Shown here piece by piece: positions 13,789 to 20,461 of a DNA stretch of 20,461 nt; within the stretch, counting starts at the first letter, position 1, and every line of letters starts with the position of its first letter. A program made the translations under genes and the position numbers. This DNA comes from Acidobacteriota bacterium (lineage in GTDB: Bacteria > Acidobacteriota > Vicinamibacteria > Vicinamibacterales > CAVVIG01). The stretch is from NCBI GenBank assembly GCA_016195295.1, contig JACPZV010000265.1:1-20461 (forward strand). Direction: 5' to 3'. Under the pieces are notes generated by a model. That model saw only the letters and a list, made by a program, of their open reading frames with translations. It did no database searches and was not told the origin of the DNA.

Positions 13789-14706
13789 TTGAAAGTCGTC
13801 TACTCGGCCCGATATCACATCGATATCGGGCTGCACGTCTTTCCCACCCGCAAGTACGATCTCGTGTTCGCCCGACTGGTCGGGGACCAGTCTCGCCAGC
13901 CACATCGAGCGGGACCCGTCTCCTTTGAATTCGTCGAGCCGCGCGAGGCGAGCTGGGACGAGCTCGCGTTGGTCCATACCGCTGATTACTTGACCAGAAT
14001 GCGCAACGGGACGATGTCGCCCGAGGAGGTCGTGCAACTGGAACTCCCGTGGTCGGCGGAGATGGTCGAGGGGACGATCCAGGCCGCGTTGATTGCCGGC
14101 GGCCTGGAAGGGAGAAGTCTGAAGTCTGAAGGGAGAAGTCCGGTTGCCTGTCACATCGGCGGCGGACTGCATCACGCGTTTCCGAATCACGGGGAAGGCT
14201 TTTGTCCGTTCAACGACGTCGCGGTCTCCGTGCGTGTTCTTCAATCGCGCGGTCTCGAGCGCGCGGCCGTCGTGGACCTCGACGTACACCACGGCAACGG
14301 CACGGCCTTCATCTTCGAATCGGATCCGCGTGTCTTCACGTTCTCGATGCACCAGCAACACAACTACCCGATGTGGAAACCGCGCGGTTCGCTGGATATC
14401 GGCCTGCCGGACGGCACCCATGACGCGAGCTACCTTCGCGAGCTCGAACGCGCGCTGCCCCAGGTGATGGGCAGCGGGCCGCAGTGCGTCTTCTACCTGG
14501 CCGGCGCGGATCCGTACGAAGACGATCAGCTCGGCGGTCTCCGATTGACGAAGGATGGCCTGCGGCAGCGCGATCGAATGGTGATCGACGCCGTTCGCAA
14601 CGCTGGCGTACCGTTGGTCGTCCTCCTCGCCGGCGGGTACGCGCAGCGGGTCGAGGACACCGTGGCGATTCACGTCGCCACGATCCAGGAAGCCCTCGCT
14701 AGATGA
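13789..14706 (+). CDS. Histone deacetylase-like protein (HDAC/AcuC/AphA superfamily)
   Basis: A 305-residue zinc-dependent deacylase of the arginase/deacetylase fold. Bacterial members remove acetyl or other acyl groups from proteins, polyamines or small molecules; the substrate here is unknown. Zinc ligands and active-site residues are in place: His128-His129 (GGGLHHAF), Asp165 and His167 (LDVHHGNGTAF), Asp241 (GADPYEDD) and Tyr284 (AGGYA). The start is the TTG at 13789: there is no ATG or GTG between the upstream in-frame TGA and it, and MKVVYSARYHIDIGLHVFP is the family start. No ribosome binding site is visible because a heptamer array fills the upstream bases. Residues 107-118 are coded by a 35-bp heptamer array and lie between conserved blocks. 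The 3' end overlaps the convergent NUDIX gene by 8 bp. Confidence 0.88.
   Translation: MKVVYSARYHIDIGLHVFPTRKYDLVFARLVGDQSRQPHRAGPVSFEFVEPREASWDELALVHTADYLTRMRNGTMSPEEVVQLELPWSAEMVEGTIQAALIAGGLEGRSLKSEGRSPVACHIGGGLHHAFPNHGEGFCPFNDVAVSVRVLQSRGLERAAVVDLDVHHGNGTAFIFESDPRVFTFSMHQQHNYPMWKPRGSLDIGLPDGTHDASYLRELERALPQVMGSGPQCVFYLAGADPYEDDQLGGLRLTKDGLRQRDRMVIDAVRNAGVPLVVLLAGGYAQRVEDTVAIHVATIQEALAR
14107..14141 (+). repeat. Heptamer tandem array, five units, inside the deacetylase gene
   Basis: Five 7-bp units: GAAGGGA, GAAGTCT twice, GAAGGGA and GAAGTCC. The unit is the same type as at 1210 and 1951. It encodes residues 107-118 (E-G-R-S-L-K-S-E-G-R-S-P), just before the first zinc-site block. Because 35 is not a multiple of 3, a clean insertion must have come with a compensating change or replaced native codons. 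Confidence 0.85.
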
Positions 14707-15202
14707 GCATCAGCGCGTAGGCGGTTTTCAGATCGACGATCTCGCCGCGCTCGACCATCGCGCGTGCGTCGGCCACCGTGACCACGCGCGCCTCGATGTC
14801 CTCGTCTTCATCCGGACGGTGCAGAGAACCGGACGACGGCGGGCGCAGATCCGAAATGCGAAAGAAGATGAGCTCCTCGTCGCAGAAGCCGGGCGCCGGA
14901 TAAAGACCACGGATTCGCTCGAGCCGATGGGGCACGCGGCCGATTTCCTCCTCACACTCCCGGCGCGCGGCGTCCTCGGCCGATTCGCCGGAGTTGACGC
15001 GGCCCGCCGGAAACTCCCACGTCGTCCGGTCGAGCGGCGCGCGGTACTGACTGATGATGACGACGCGGCCGTCGGCCTCGAACGGAATCAGAACCACTGA
15101 AGGCGCGTGCCGTACGATCTCGACTCGGTGCGTGCGCCCGTTCGGGAATCGGTGCTCGCCGGTTTCCACCGAAAACACGCGTCCCTCATAGACGGTCTTC
15201 AT
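14699..15202 (-). CDS. NUDIX hydrolase, ADP-ribose pyrophosphatase-like
   Basis: A 167-residue NUDIX hydrolase. The Nudix box is complete: Gly67, Glu73, Arg81-Glu82, Glu85-Glu86 and Gly88 in the G-x5-E-x7-R-E-x-x-E-E-x-G pattern, which binds the metal and cleaves a nucleoside diphosphate linked to another group. A preceding block, VIISQYRAPLDRTTWEFPAG, and the later APGFCDEELIFF match the ADP-ribose/ADP-sugar pyrophosphatase (NudF-like) branch, so ADP-ribose or ADP-sugars are the likely substrates. GAGGAA before the ATG supports the start. It is the last gene of the ileS-lspA-lgt-rluD run, 81 bp after rluD, and overlaps the convergent deacetylase gene by 8 bp. Confidence 0.92.
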   Translation of the reverse strand: MKTVYEGRVFSVETGEHRFPNGRTHRVEIVRHAPSVVLIPFEADGRVVIISQYRAPLDRTTWEFPAGRVNSGESAEDAARRECEEEIGRVPHRLERIRGLYPAPGFCDEELIFFRISDLRPPSSGSLHRPDEDEDIEARVVTVADARAMVERGEIVDLKTAYALMLI

Positions 15203-15221
15203 GATTCCTCGCTCGGCTGCC

Positions 15222-15275
15222 CTTCGACGCGCTCACCCCTCGACCACACGCGGGACGGCCCTGAGCTCGCCGAAG
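15222..15275. repeat. REP-like inverted repeat between rluD and the NUDIX gene
   Basis: CTTCGACGCGCTCA (15222-15235) and TGAGCTCGCCGAAG (15262-15275) are inverted copies with 12 of 14 positions matching, 26 bp apart. The motif resembles the CTTCGAC-GCTCA palindromes scattered in intergenic DNA of many GC-rich bacteria. It fills most of the 81-bp gap. Confidence 0.6.
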
Positions 15276-15289
15276 TGGTCGCGCTACGT
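15261..15289 (-). repeat. Stop-codon-embedding repeat, copy 1 (rluD 3' end)
   Basis: On the minus strand the rluD stop lies in ACGTAGCGC (15289-15281), followed 10 bp later by GCGAGCTCAG (15270-15261). The same two blocks, in the same frame relative to the stop, occur at the lspA 3' end. Confidence 0.55.
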
Positions 15290-16234
15290 CTCAGCGCGGT
15301 CGCGCACTTCGTCGAGCACGCGCTGCAAGTCGTCCGGCAACGGGCTCTCGAATTCCATCCGCCGGCTGTCGACCGGATGCGTGAACGCCAGGCGCGCGGC
15401 GTGGAGAAACGGCCGATCGAGATGCGTGACCGCGCGCAGGTCACCGGGCACCCGCCGGTGCACGCCGCCGTAAAGTGGATCGCCGACGATCGGATGGCCG
15501 ATGGCGCTCAGGTGCACGCGGATTTGATGCGTGCGCCCGGTGTGAATCGCGACGTGGACGAGCGTCAGCGTCCGCCCGAAGTGTTCGGCGCGCGTGACGC
15601 GCGTCACGGCCTCCCGGCTCCGGCGCGCGCGCGCGGACATCTTCTTTCGATTGCCGGGATCGCGGCCGATCGGCGCGTCGATCCGCCGGCCCGCCATCAC
15701 TTCGCCCCACACGAGCGCGATGTACTCCTTGTCCACTTCGCGGTCGTGAAACTGCCGCGCGAGCGCTTCGTGCGCGGCATCGTGCTTGGCGACGACCATC
15801 AGCCCCGACGTGCCGCGATCCAGCCGGTGCACGATGCCTGGACGCTTCTCGCCGCCGATGCCGCTGAGATCGTCGACGTAATGGAGGAGCGCGTTGACCA
15901 GTGTCCCGGTCGCGTGACCCGCCGCAGGATGGACCACCATCCCGGCTGGCTTGTCGACGACGATCACGTCGCGGTCCTGGTAGAGGATCGGGAGCGGCAG
16001 CGCTTCAGGTCCTGGCGCCGCCGCGACCGGCGCCGGGACGTCGACCGAAATTTTCTGGCCCGATTTGACGGGCTGATTCGCTTTCGCCGGTCGACCCGCG
16101 ACCGTGACGAGGCCGTTCTTGATCAGCCGCTGGATCTGCGATCGCGATCGCGGGAGCACCGAAGCGAGGAATTGATCGAGGCGCGTGCCTTCGCTCTCGG
16201 CTGGAACCGTAATCGTCCGGGTGGTGGAGGACAC
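15284..16234 (-). CDS. rluD: Ribosomal large subunit pseudouridine synthase, RluD family
   Basis: A pseudouridine synthase of the RluA/RluD family, which converts uridines to pseudouridine in 23S rRNA. An N-terminal S4 RNA-binding domain (GTRLDQFLASVLPRSRSQIQ) is followed by the catalytic domain with PGIVHRLDRGTSGLMVVAKH, in which the Asp of HRLD is the catalytic residue. Then come IALVWGEV and HTGRTHQIRVHLSAIGHPIV. RluD (sites 1911/1915/1917) is the most likely member because of the S4 domain and position after lspA/lgt. The start is uncertain: the frame opens to a TTG at 16291, but that region overlaps an octamer inverted repeat. GTG at 16234 puts the usual short leader before the S4 domain and is preferred; GTG at 16252 is possible. 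No clear ribosome binding site is seen for either. Confidence 0.88.
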   Translation of the reverse strand: MSSTTRTITVPAESEGTRLDQFLASVLPRSRSQIQRLIKNGLVTVAGRPAKANQPVKSGQKISVDVPAPVAAAPGPEALPLPILYQDRDVIVVDKPAGMVVHPAAGHATGTLVNALLHYVDDLSGIGGEKRPGIVHRLDRGTSGLMVVAKHDAAHEALARQFHDREVDKEYIALVWGEVMAGRRIDAPIGRDPGNRKKMSARARRSREAVTRVTRAEHFGRTLTLVHVAIHTGRTHQIRVHLSAIGHPIVGDPLYGGVHRRVPGDLRAVTHLDRPFLHAARLAFTHPVDSRRMEFESPLPDDLQRVLDEVRDRAET

Positions 16235-16264
16235 AGAGGTTGGCGAGATCACCGAATGGACCAG

Positions 16265-16320
16265 CCACCGAGACTCGGAGACTCGGAGCAATCCTGCTCG
16301 GTGTTTCCGTGTCTCCGTGG
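16265..16320. repeat. Inverted repeat with 8-bp internal period between lgt and rluD
   Basis: The arms 16265-16290 and 16295-16320 are inverted copies matching at 21 of 26 positions around a 4-nt centre (ATCC). Each arm has an 8-bp period (GACTCGGA twice on the left; TGTTTCCG then TGTCTCCG on the right). It lies in the leader of rluD and covers the upstream part of its open frame. Confidence 0.7.
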
Positions 16321-16360
16321 CTGATTCACTCTGCGACCTCCCGCGAGCTCAGTGCGCTCC

Positions 16361-17161
16361 TCACGCTGCCTTCCGCGCCCGCGTCGGTTCGGGCGCGACG
16401 ACGCGTGCGAGATACACGAGCATCACAATCGCCAGCGGCGCGAGCAGAATCGAAATGAACTGCGATGTCGACAACATGCCGACCATCCCCCGATCGTCGC
16501 CGCGATAAAACTCGATGACGAACCGCGAGACCGCGTAGAGCAGCATGTAAAGCCAGAACGTCCGTCCCGCGAACGACCGGCCCTTGCGTTCGGTCCACAG
16601 CAGGACCAGGAGGATCAGAAACTCGGCGCCGGCTTCGTAGAGCTGCGTGGGATGTAGCGGCACGCCGAGGGGTGTGCCGACGTTACTGGCTGCAAACGGA
16701 TCAGTGAACGTGATGCCCCACGGCTTCGTCGTCGGCTTGCCGTAGCAGCAGCCGGCGAAGAAACAGCCGAACCGGCCGACGACGTGGCCGAGCGCAATCC
16801 CCGGCGCAAACACGTCGCACGTCGTCCAGAGCGGCAGGCCCGCCCGGCGGATATAGAGGAGCGCGACGACCACGGCGAGAATGAGCCCGCCGTAGAACAC
16901 ACCGCCGACGCGAACCAGCGTCAGCAATTCGCGCGGGTTCGCCGCGAACGACTTGAAATCGACGACGAGCAGCAGCAGCTTCGCGCCGACGAGCGCGCTG
17001 ATGATGATGTAGATGCCGAGATCGAGGACGCGATTCGCGTCGAGGCCACGCGCCTTGGCCCGCGTGGTGGCGAGCTTCAGCCCGAGCAGGTAGGCGGCCG
17101 CGAGCAGGACGCCGTACGTGTAGACCGTGATCGCGCCGAATTCGAACAGTCGTGGATACAT
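16361..17161 (-). CDS. lgt: Prolipoprotein diacylglyceryl transferase
   Basis: A 266-residue inner membrane enzyme that transfers diacylglycerol from phosphatidylglycerol to the lipobox Cys of prolipoproteins, the first step of lipoprotein maturation. Several transmembrane helices are visible (TVYTYGVLLAAAYLLGLKLA; IIISALVGAKLLLLVV; LILAVVVALLYI; and two near the C-terminus). The signature HVVGRFGCFFAGCCYGKP is present, as is HPTQLYEA. In the GGL motif the residue before GGL is Tyr (FYGGL), where E. coli has His103; this variant is frequent outside Proteobacteria. The frame is open far upstream, but the ATG at 17161 begins the conserved N-terminus MYPRLFEFGAITVYTYG. It follows lspA by 32 bp; both act on the same substrates. 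Confidence 0.95.
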   Translation of the reverse strand: MYPRLFEFGAITVYTYGVLLAAAYLLGLKLATTRAKARGLDANRVLDLGIYIIISALVGAKLLLLVVDFKSFAANPRELLTLVRVGGVFYGGLILAVVVALLYIRRAGLPLWTTCDVFAPGIALGHVVGRFGCFFAGCCYGKPTTKPWGITFTDPFAASNVGTPLGVPLHPTQLYEAGAEFLILLVLLWTERKGRSFAGRTFWLYMLLYAVSRFVIEFYRGDDRGMVGMLSTSQFISILLAPLAIVMLVYLARVVAPEPTRARKAA

Positions 17162-17172
17162 GGTTTCGCTCG

Positions 17173-17199
17173 CCTGAGCTCGCGCCTTGCGCGCTACGT
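17173..17199 (-). repeat. Stop-codon-embedding repeat, copy 2 (lspA 3' end)
   Basis: On the minus strand the lspA stop lies in ACGTAGCGC (17199-17191), followed 7 bp later by GCGAGCTCAGG (17183-17173). This matches the rluD 3' end in both blocks and in frame. It fills most of the 32-bp lspA-lgt gap. Confidence 0.55.
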
Positions 17200-17745
17200 T
17201 TTGCCGACGCCGACGGCGCCGCGCTTGTCGACGCCGAGCATGTCGAGAATCATGATCGCGACGCCGATGGAAATCGCGGAGTCGGCGACGTTGAACGCCC
17301 AGAAATGGTACGACCGCCAGTAGACGTCGACGAAATCGACGACCGATCCGGCGATCAACCGGTCCAGCAGATTGCCGGCCGCGCCGCCGATGATGAGCGA
17401 AAGCCCGATGCGCGCGACGAGCTGATGGTGCGCGAGGCTGGCCGCGTACACGCCCACGCCGATGAGCGCCGCCGTCGCCACGACCGCGATGATCACGGTC
17501 TTGAACGGGAAGTCCGCGTAATTGAGGATGCCGAACGCCGCGCCGCTGTTGCGCACGTGCGTGAAGTCCACAAAACCCGGGACGATTGTCACGCTCTCGT
17601 GGATCGACAGCGTGGCGCGGACGAGGGCTTTCGAGATCTGATCGAACGCGACGATCAGGATCGGCAGCCACACTTCGAGGCGTCGCGGCCGGATCGCCGT
17701 GACGAGTCCGTCGGGCGCCGCCGCGTCGTTCAGGGCTTCATCCAT
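17194..17745 (-). CDS. lspA: Lipoprotein signal peptidase (signal peptidase II)
   Basis: A 183-residue aspartic peptidase of the inner membrane that removes signal peptides from lipidated prolipoproteins. Four hydrophobic segments are visible. The catalytic pair is Asp128 in GGAAGNLLDRL and Asp155 in FNVADSAISIG; the conserved RNSGAAFG is also present. The N-terminus is about 20 residues longer than in E. coli LspA. The ATG overlaps the end of ileS by 8 bp (ATGGATGA), so translation is probably coupled; ileS-lspA is a common pairing in bacteria. It is followed by lgt, which acts one step earlier on the same substrates. Confidence 0.95.
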   Translation of the reverse strand: MDEALNDAAAPDGLVTAIRPRRLEVWLPILIVAFDQISKALVRATLSIHESVTIVPGFVDFTHVRNSGAAFGILNYADFPFKTVIIAVVATAALIGVGVYAASLAHHQLVARIGLSLIIGGAAGNLLDRLIAGSVVDFVDVYWRSYHFWAFNVADSAISIGVAIMILDMLGVDKRGAVGVGKT

Positions 17746-20461
17746 TGACCGGTTCCGCCAGCGCTTCCTGACACCGTCCGCAGATCCCGGCCCACGCCGG
17801 CTCGCTCGACACGGCCGGCACGTAGCGCCAGCAGCGCTCGCACTTGACGCCCGCGGCCCGCTCGATCGCGATCCGCAGATCCGCGTCCGCGCCGCCCGAG
17901 ACGGGTTTGAGCTCGACCTCGGACACGATGAAGAGCATGGGCAGCATTTGCTCGTAGGACCGCAGCGGCGCGAGCGCCGCTGCCGTGCCCGACAGCGCGA
18001 CCTTCGCCTGGAGCGAGCTGCCGATCCGCTTGTCCTTGCGCAGCGGCTCGATCTTCGCGAGCACGGCGTCGCGGATCTTGAGCAGATGCTCCCATCGCGC
18101 CACCAGATCGGCGTCGGCCAGCGGCGTCAATTCGGCGGCGGTCGGAAACACGGTCATGTGGACCGACTCGTCCCGCTTTCCGGGCAGAAAGCGCCACAGC
18201 TCGTCGGCCGTGAACGACAGGATCGGCGCCATCAGACGCGTCAACCCGTCGGCCATCACGTACATCGCCGTCTGCGCGGACTTTCGTTCCCGCGATCGCG
18301 CCGCGAAGGTATACAGCCGATCCTTCGAGATGTCGTTGTAAAACGCGCTGAGATCCACGGTCGCGAACTGGTTCAGCGCCTGCGCGATCGTGCCGTACTC
18401 GTATTCCTCGTACGCGTCGAGGATGCGCCGGGCCACCTCGCCGTACCGGGCCAGGATGTAGCGGTCGACTTCCTCCAGTCGCCCCTGCGCGACAACGTCG
18501 GTGGCTGGATCGAAGTCGTAGAGGTTCGCCAGCAGATACCGCATCGTGTTGCGGAGCTTGCGGTACGCCTCGACGACGCGCGCGAGAATCTCTTTGCTGA
18601 CGCGGATCTCTTCGCGGTAGTCGCTCATCGCGACCCACAGACGAATGATGTCCGCGCCGCTCTCCTTGATCACGTCCTGCGGCAGGATCGTGTTGCCCAC
18701 CGACTTCGACATCTTCTTGCCGTCGACGTCGATCAGGAAGCCGTTGGTCACGACCTGGCGGAACGGCGGGCGCCCGCGCGTGCCGAGCCCGACGAGCAGC
18801 GAGCTCTGGAACCAGCCGCGATGCTGATCGCTGCCCTCGAGATACATGTCCGCCGGCCACGTCAGCTCGGGCCACGCCGAGAGCACCGCCTCGTGGCTCG
18901 ACCCGGAGTCGAACCAGACGTCGAGGATGTTCATTTCGCGCTCGAACGTTGTACCGCCGCATTCAGGGCACGCGAACCCCTCGGGGATGAACTCTTCGGT
19001 GGGCCGCTCGTACCAGGCGTCGGCGCCGTATCGCTCGAATACACGCGCGGTTTTCTCGACGAGTTCCACGGTCGTGTGGGCGCGACCACACTTCGTGCAG
19101 TCGACGGCCGGAATCGGCACGCCCCACACACGCTGGCGCGAGATGCACCAGTCCGGCCGGTTCGCGACCATGTTGCGCATGCGATCGTGGCCCCAGGAAG
19201 GGATCCACCGGACTTGGTTGTCGATCGCATCGAGCGCCTTCTCGCGTAGGGTTCTTTGCTCATTGGCGCCGACGCTTTGCCCTCCGGCTCGCGCCTCGCC
19301 ATCGAGCCGAATGAACCATTGCGACGTCGCGAGGAAGATCACGGGATTGTGGCATCGCCAGCAGTGGGGGTACTGATGCGAGAACACTTCGCGGTGCCAC
19401 AAGCGGCCGCGCGCTTTCAGCGCCGCTTCGATCTTCGGGTTCGCGTCGAACACGCGCTGGCCGCCGAACAACTCCACGGTATCCAGAAAGTGACCGCCCG
19501 GGCCGACCGGCGCGTAGATCTCGAGGCCGTACTTCATGCCGGTGTTGAAGTCGTCCGCGCCGTGTCCCGGCGCCGTATGCACGGCGCCGGTGCCCGCGTC
19601 GAGCGTCACGTACTCGCCCAGCACGGCGACCGACGGCCGCGCGTACAGCGGATGCTGAAACCGGATGTGCTCAAGCTCGGCGCCTTTCATGCGCGCGATC
19701 GGCGGACCGAACGTCCGTCCGACGACGGCGGCGACTTTCGGCGCGAGCGCCTCGGCGACGATCACGGCGCGACCGGTCTTGCTGTCGACTTCGGCTTTAC
19801 TGTCGGCTTCGCCGACCATGTAGGCGGCGTAATCGAAGTCCGGATGAAAGGCGATCGCCAGATTCGACGGAATCGTCCAGGGCGTCGTCGTCCAGATCAG
19901 CACCGAAACGTTCCTGCCCGCTAGCGCGGGCACACGCGACGAGAGTTCGCCGGCACTTTCCGCCAGCAGCGGAAACTCGACGTAGATCGACGGCGAGGCG
20001 TGATCCTCGTAGTCGACTTCCGCCTCGGCGAGCGCCGTGCGGCAGTGGATGCACCAGTGGACCGGCTTCTTGCCTTTGTAGACGAGGTCCTGCGCGACGA
20101 ACCGGCCGAACGCGCGCGCGATGGCCGCCTGGTACTTGAAGTTCATCGTCAAGTACGGCGCGTCCCAGGTGCCGAGGATGCCGAGGCGCTGAAACTGCTC
20201 GGTCATCGTGCCGATGTACCGCTCGGCGTACGCGCGGCACGCGCGGCAGAAATCCGCGACCGACATGTCGCGTTTCTTCGCGCCGAGTTCGCGATCCACT
20301 CGCAGCTCGATGGGCAGGCCGTGACAGTCGTATCCCACGACGTAGGGCGCGTCGAATCCCGCCATCGATCGCGATTTGACGACGAGCTCCTTCAGAATCT
20401 TGTTCAGCGCATGTCCAATGTGGATGTCGCCATTGGCATACGGCGGACCGTCGTGCAGGAC
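17738..20461 (-). CDS. ileS: Isoleucyl-tRNA synthetase, 5' end outside the window
   Basis: A class I aminoacyl-tRNA synthetase that charges tRNA-Ile. The frame continues through the right edge (32 codons before the Met at 20365), so the start codon is missing; about 907 residues are seen. The HIGH motif (GDIHIGHALNK) is at 20411-20422 and KMSKS at 18701-18715. The editing domain contains GTGAVHTAPGHGADDF. The C-terminal zinc finger (CERCW and CGRC) is intact, which marks the bacterial type. Between QWFIRLD and LREKALDAI there are 17 residues (GEARAGGQSVGANEQRT) where E. coli IleS has about 3: an in-frame insertion at about 19250-19300. The stop TGA overlaps the lspA start by 8 bp. Confidence 0.96.
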   Translation of the reverse strand, partial: VLHDGPPYANGDIHIGHALNKILKELVVKSRSMAGFDAPYVVGYDCHGLPIELRVDRELGAKKRDMSVADFCRACRAYAERYIGTMTEQFQRLGILGTWDAPYLTMNFKYQAAIARAFGRFVAQDLVYKGKKPVHWCIHCRTALAEAEVDYEDHASPSIYVEFPLLAESAGELSSRVPALAGRNVSVLIWTTTPWTIPSNLAIAFHPDFDYAAYMVGEADSKAEVDSKTGRAVIVAEALAPKVAAVVGRTFGPPIARMKGAELEHIRFQHPLYARPSVAVLGEYVTLDAGTGAVHTAPGHGADDFNTGMKYGLEIYAPVGPGGHFLDTVELFGGQRVFDANPKIEAALKARGRLWHREVFSHQYPHCWRCHNPVIFLATSQWFIRLDGEARAGGQSVGANEQRTLREKALDAIDNQVRWIPSWGHDRMRNMVANRPDWCISRQRVWGVPIPAVDCTKCGRAHTTVELVEKTARVFERYGADAWYERPTEEFIPEGFACPECGGTTFEREMNILDVWFDSGSSHEAVLSAWPELTWPADMYLEGSDQHRGWFQSSLLVGLGTRGRPPFRQVVTNGFLIDVDGKKMSKSVGNTILPQDVIKESGADIIRLWVAMSDYREEIRVSKEILARVVEAYRKLRNTMRYLLANLYDFDPATDVVAQGRLEEVDRYILARYGEVARRILDAYEEYEYGTIAQALNQFATVDLSAFYNDISKDRLYTFAARSRERKSAQTAMYVMADGLTRLMAPILSFTADELWRFLPGKRDESVHMTVFPTAAELTPLADADLVARWEHLLKIRDAVLAKIEPLRKDKRIGSSLQAKVALSGTAAALAPLRSYEQMLPMLFIVSEVELKPVSGGADADLRIAIERAAGVKCERCWRYVPAVSSEPAWAGICGRCQEALAEPVNG

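Noticed and set aside
16361..17671. Long 436-codon frame as an N-terminally extended Lgt
   Set aside because: The extra N-terminus is the lspA gene read in another frame; Lgt similarity begins at the ATG at 17161.

Overview
The window is a high-GC bacterial chromosome segment that looks like Acidobacteriota, probably the Vicinamibacteria side. This rests on protein family content and was not tested by a search. The pointers are a large Oar-type TonB-dependent receptor with an N-terminal carboxypeptidase-regulatory domain, ExbB-ExbD-ExbD genes, a decayed ECF-sigma/poly-proline locus, a class II-like histone deacetylase homologue, and short tandem intergenic repeats.

Layout. 1-1272: end of an exbB-like gene and two exbD-like genes (+), closed by a strong intrinsic terminator. 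1273-1950: no intact gene, only remnants of an ECF sigma factor and of a small acidobacterial-type protein in three frames. 1988-5314: Oar-like receptor (-). 5482-6456: TPR lipoprotein (-) with a near-consensus sigma-70 promoter. 6646-8817: bifunctional (p)ppGpp synthetase/hydrolase Rel (+) behind a structured leader. 8861-9438: rpmB-ridA (-). 9561-10199: cysteine-rich protein of unknown function (-). 10200-10661: AT-rich gap. 10662-11117: DksA/TraR-type zinc finger regulator (+). 11272-13752: Lon protease (+). 13789-14706: histone deacetylase-like protein (+). 14699-20461: minus-strand run ileS (5' end outside the window), lspA, lgt, rluD-like and a NUDIX ADP-ribose pyrophosphatase-like gene.

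How the genes work together. ExbB/ExbD supply proton-motive energy to TonB-dependent receptors such as the 1108-residue one here. LspA and Lgt are two of the three lipoprotein-maturation enzymes and would process lipoproteins such as the TPR protein. Rel and the DksA-like protein both belong to stringent-response biology, and Lon to protein quality control.

The most unusual signal is a family of short tandem arrays with a 7-bp period, often about 35 bp (five units). Two lie in exactly the same position: stop codon, 35-bp array, then intrinsic terminator (1207-1279 and, on the minus strand, 1990-1916). Others precede lon, form an inverted pair across the lon 3' end and the next start codon, and sit in frame inside the deacetylase gene. 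An 8-bp-period inverted repeat overlaps the possible rluD starts, and the stop codons of rluD and lspA lie in the same short repeat. No complete mobile element, CRISPR array, tRNA or rRNA was seen.
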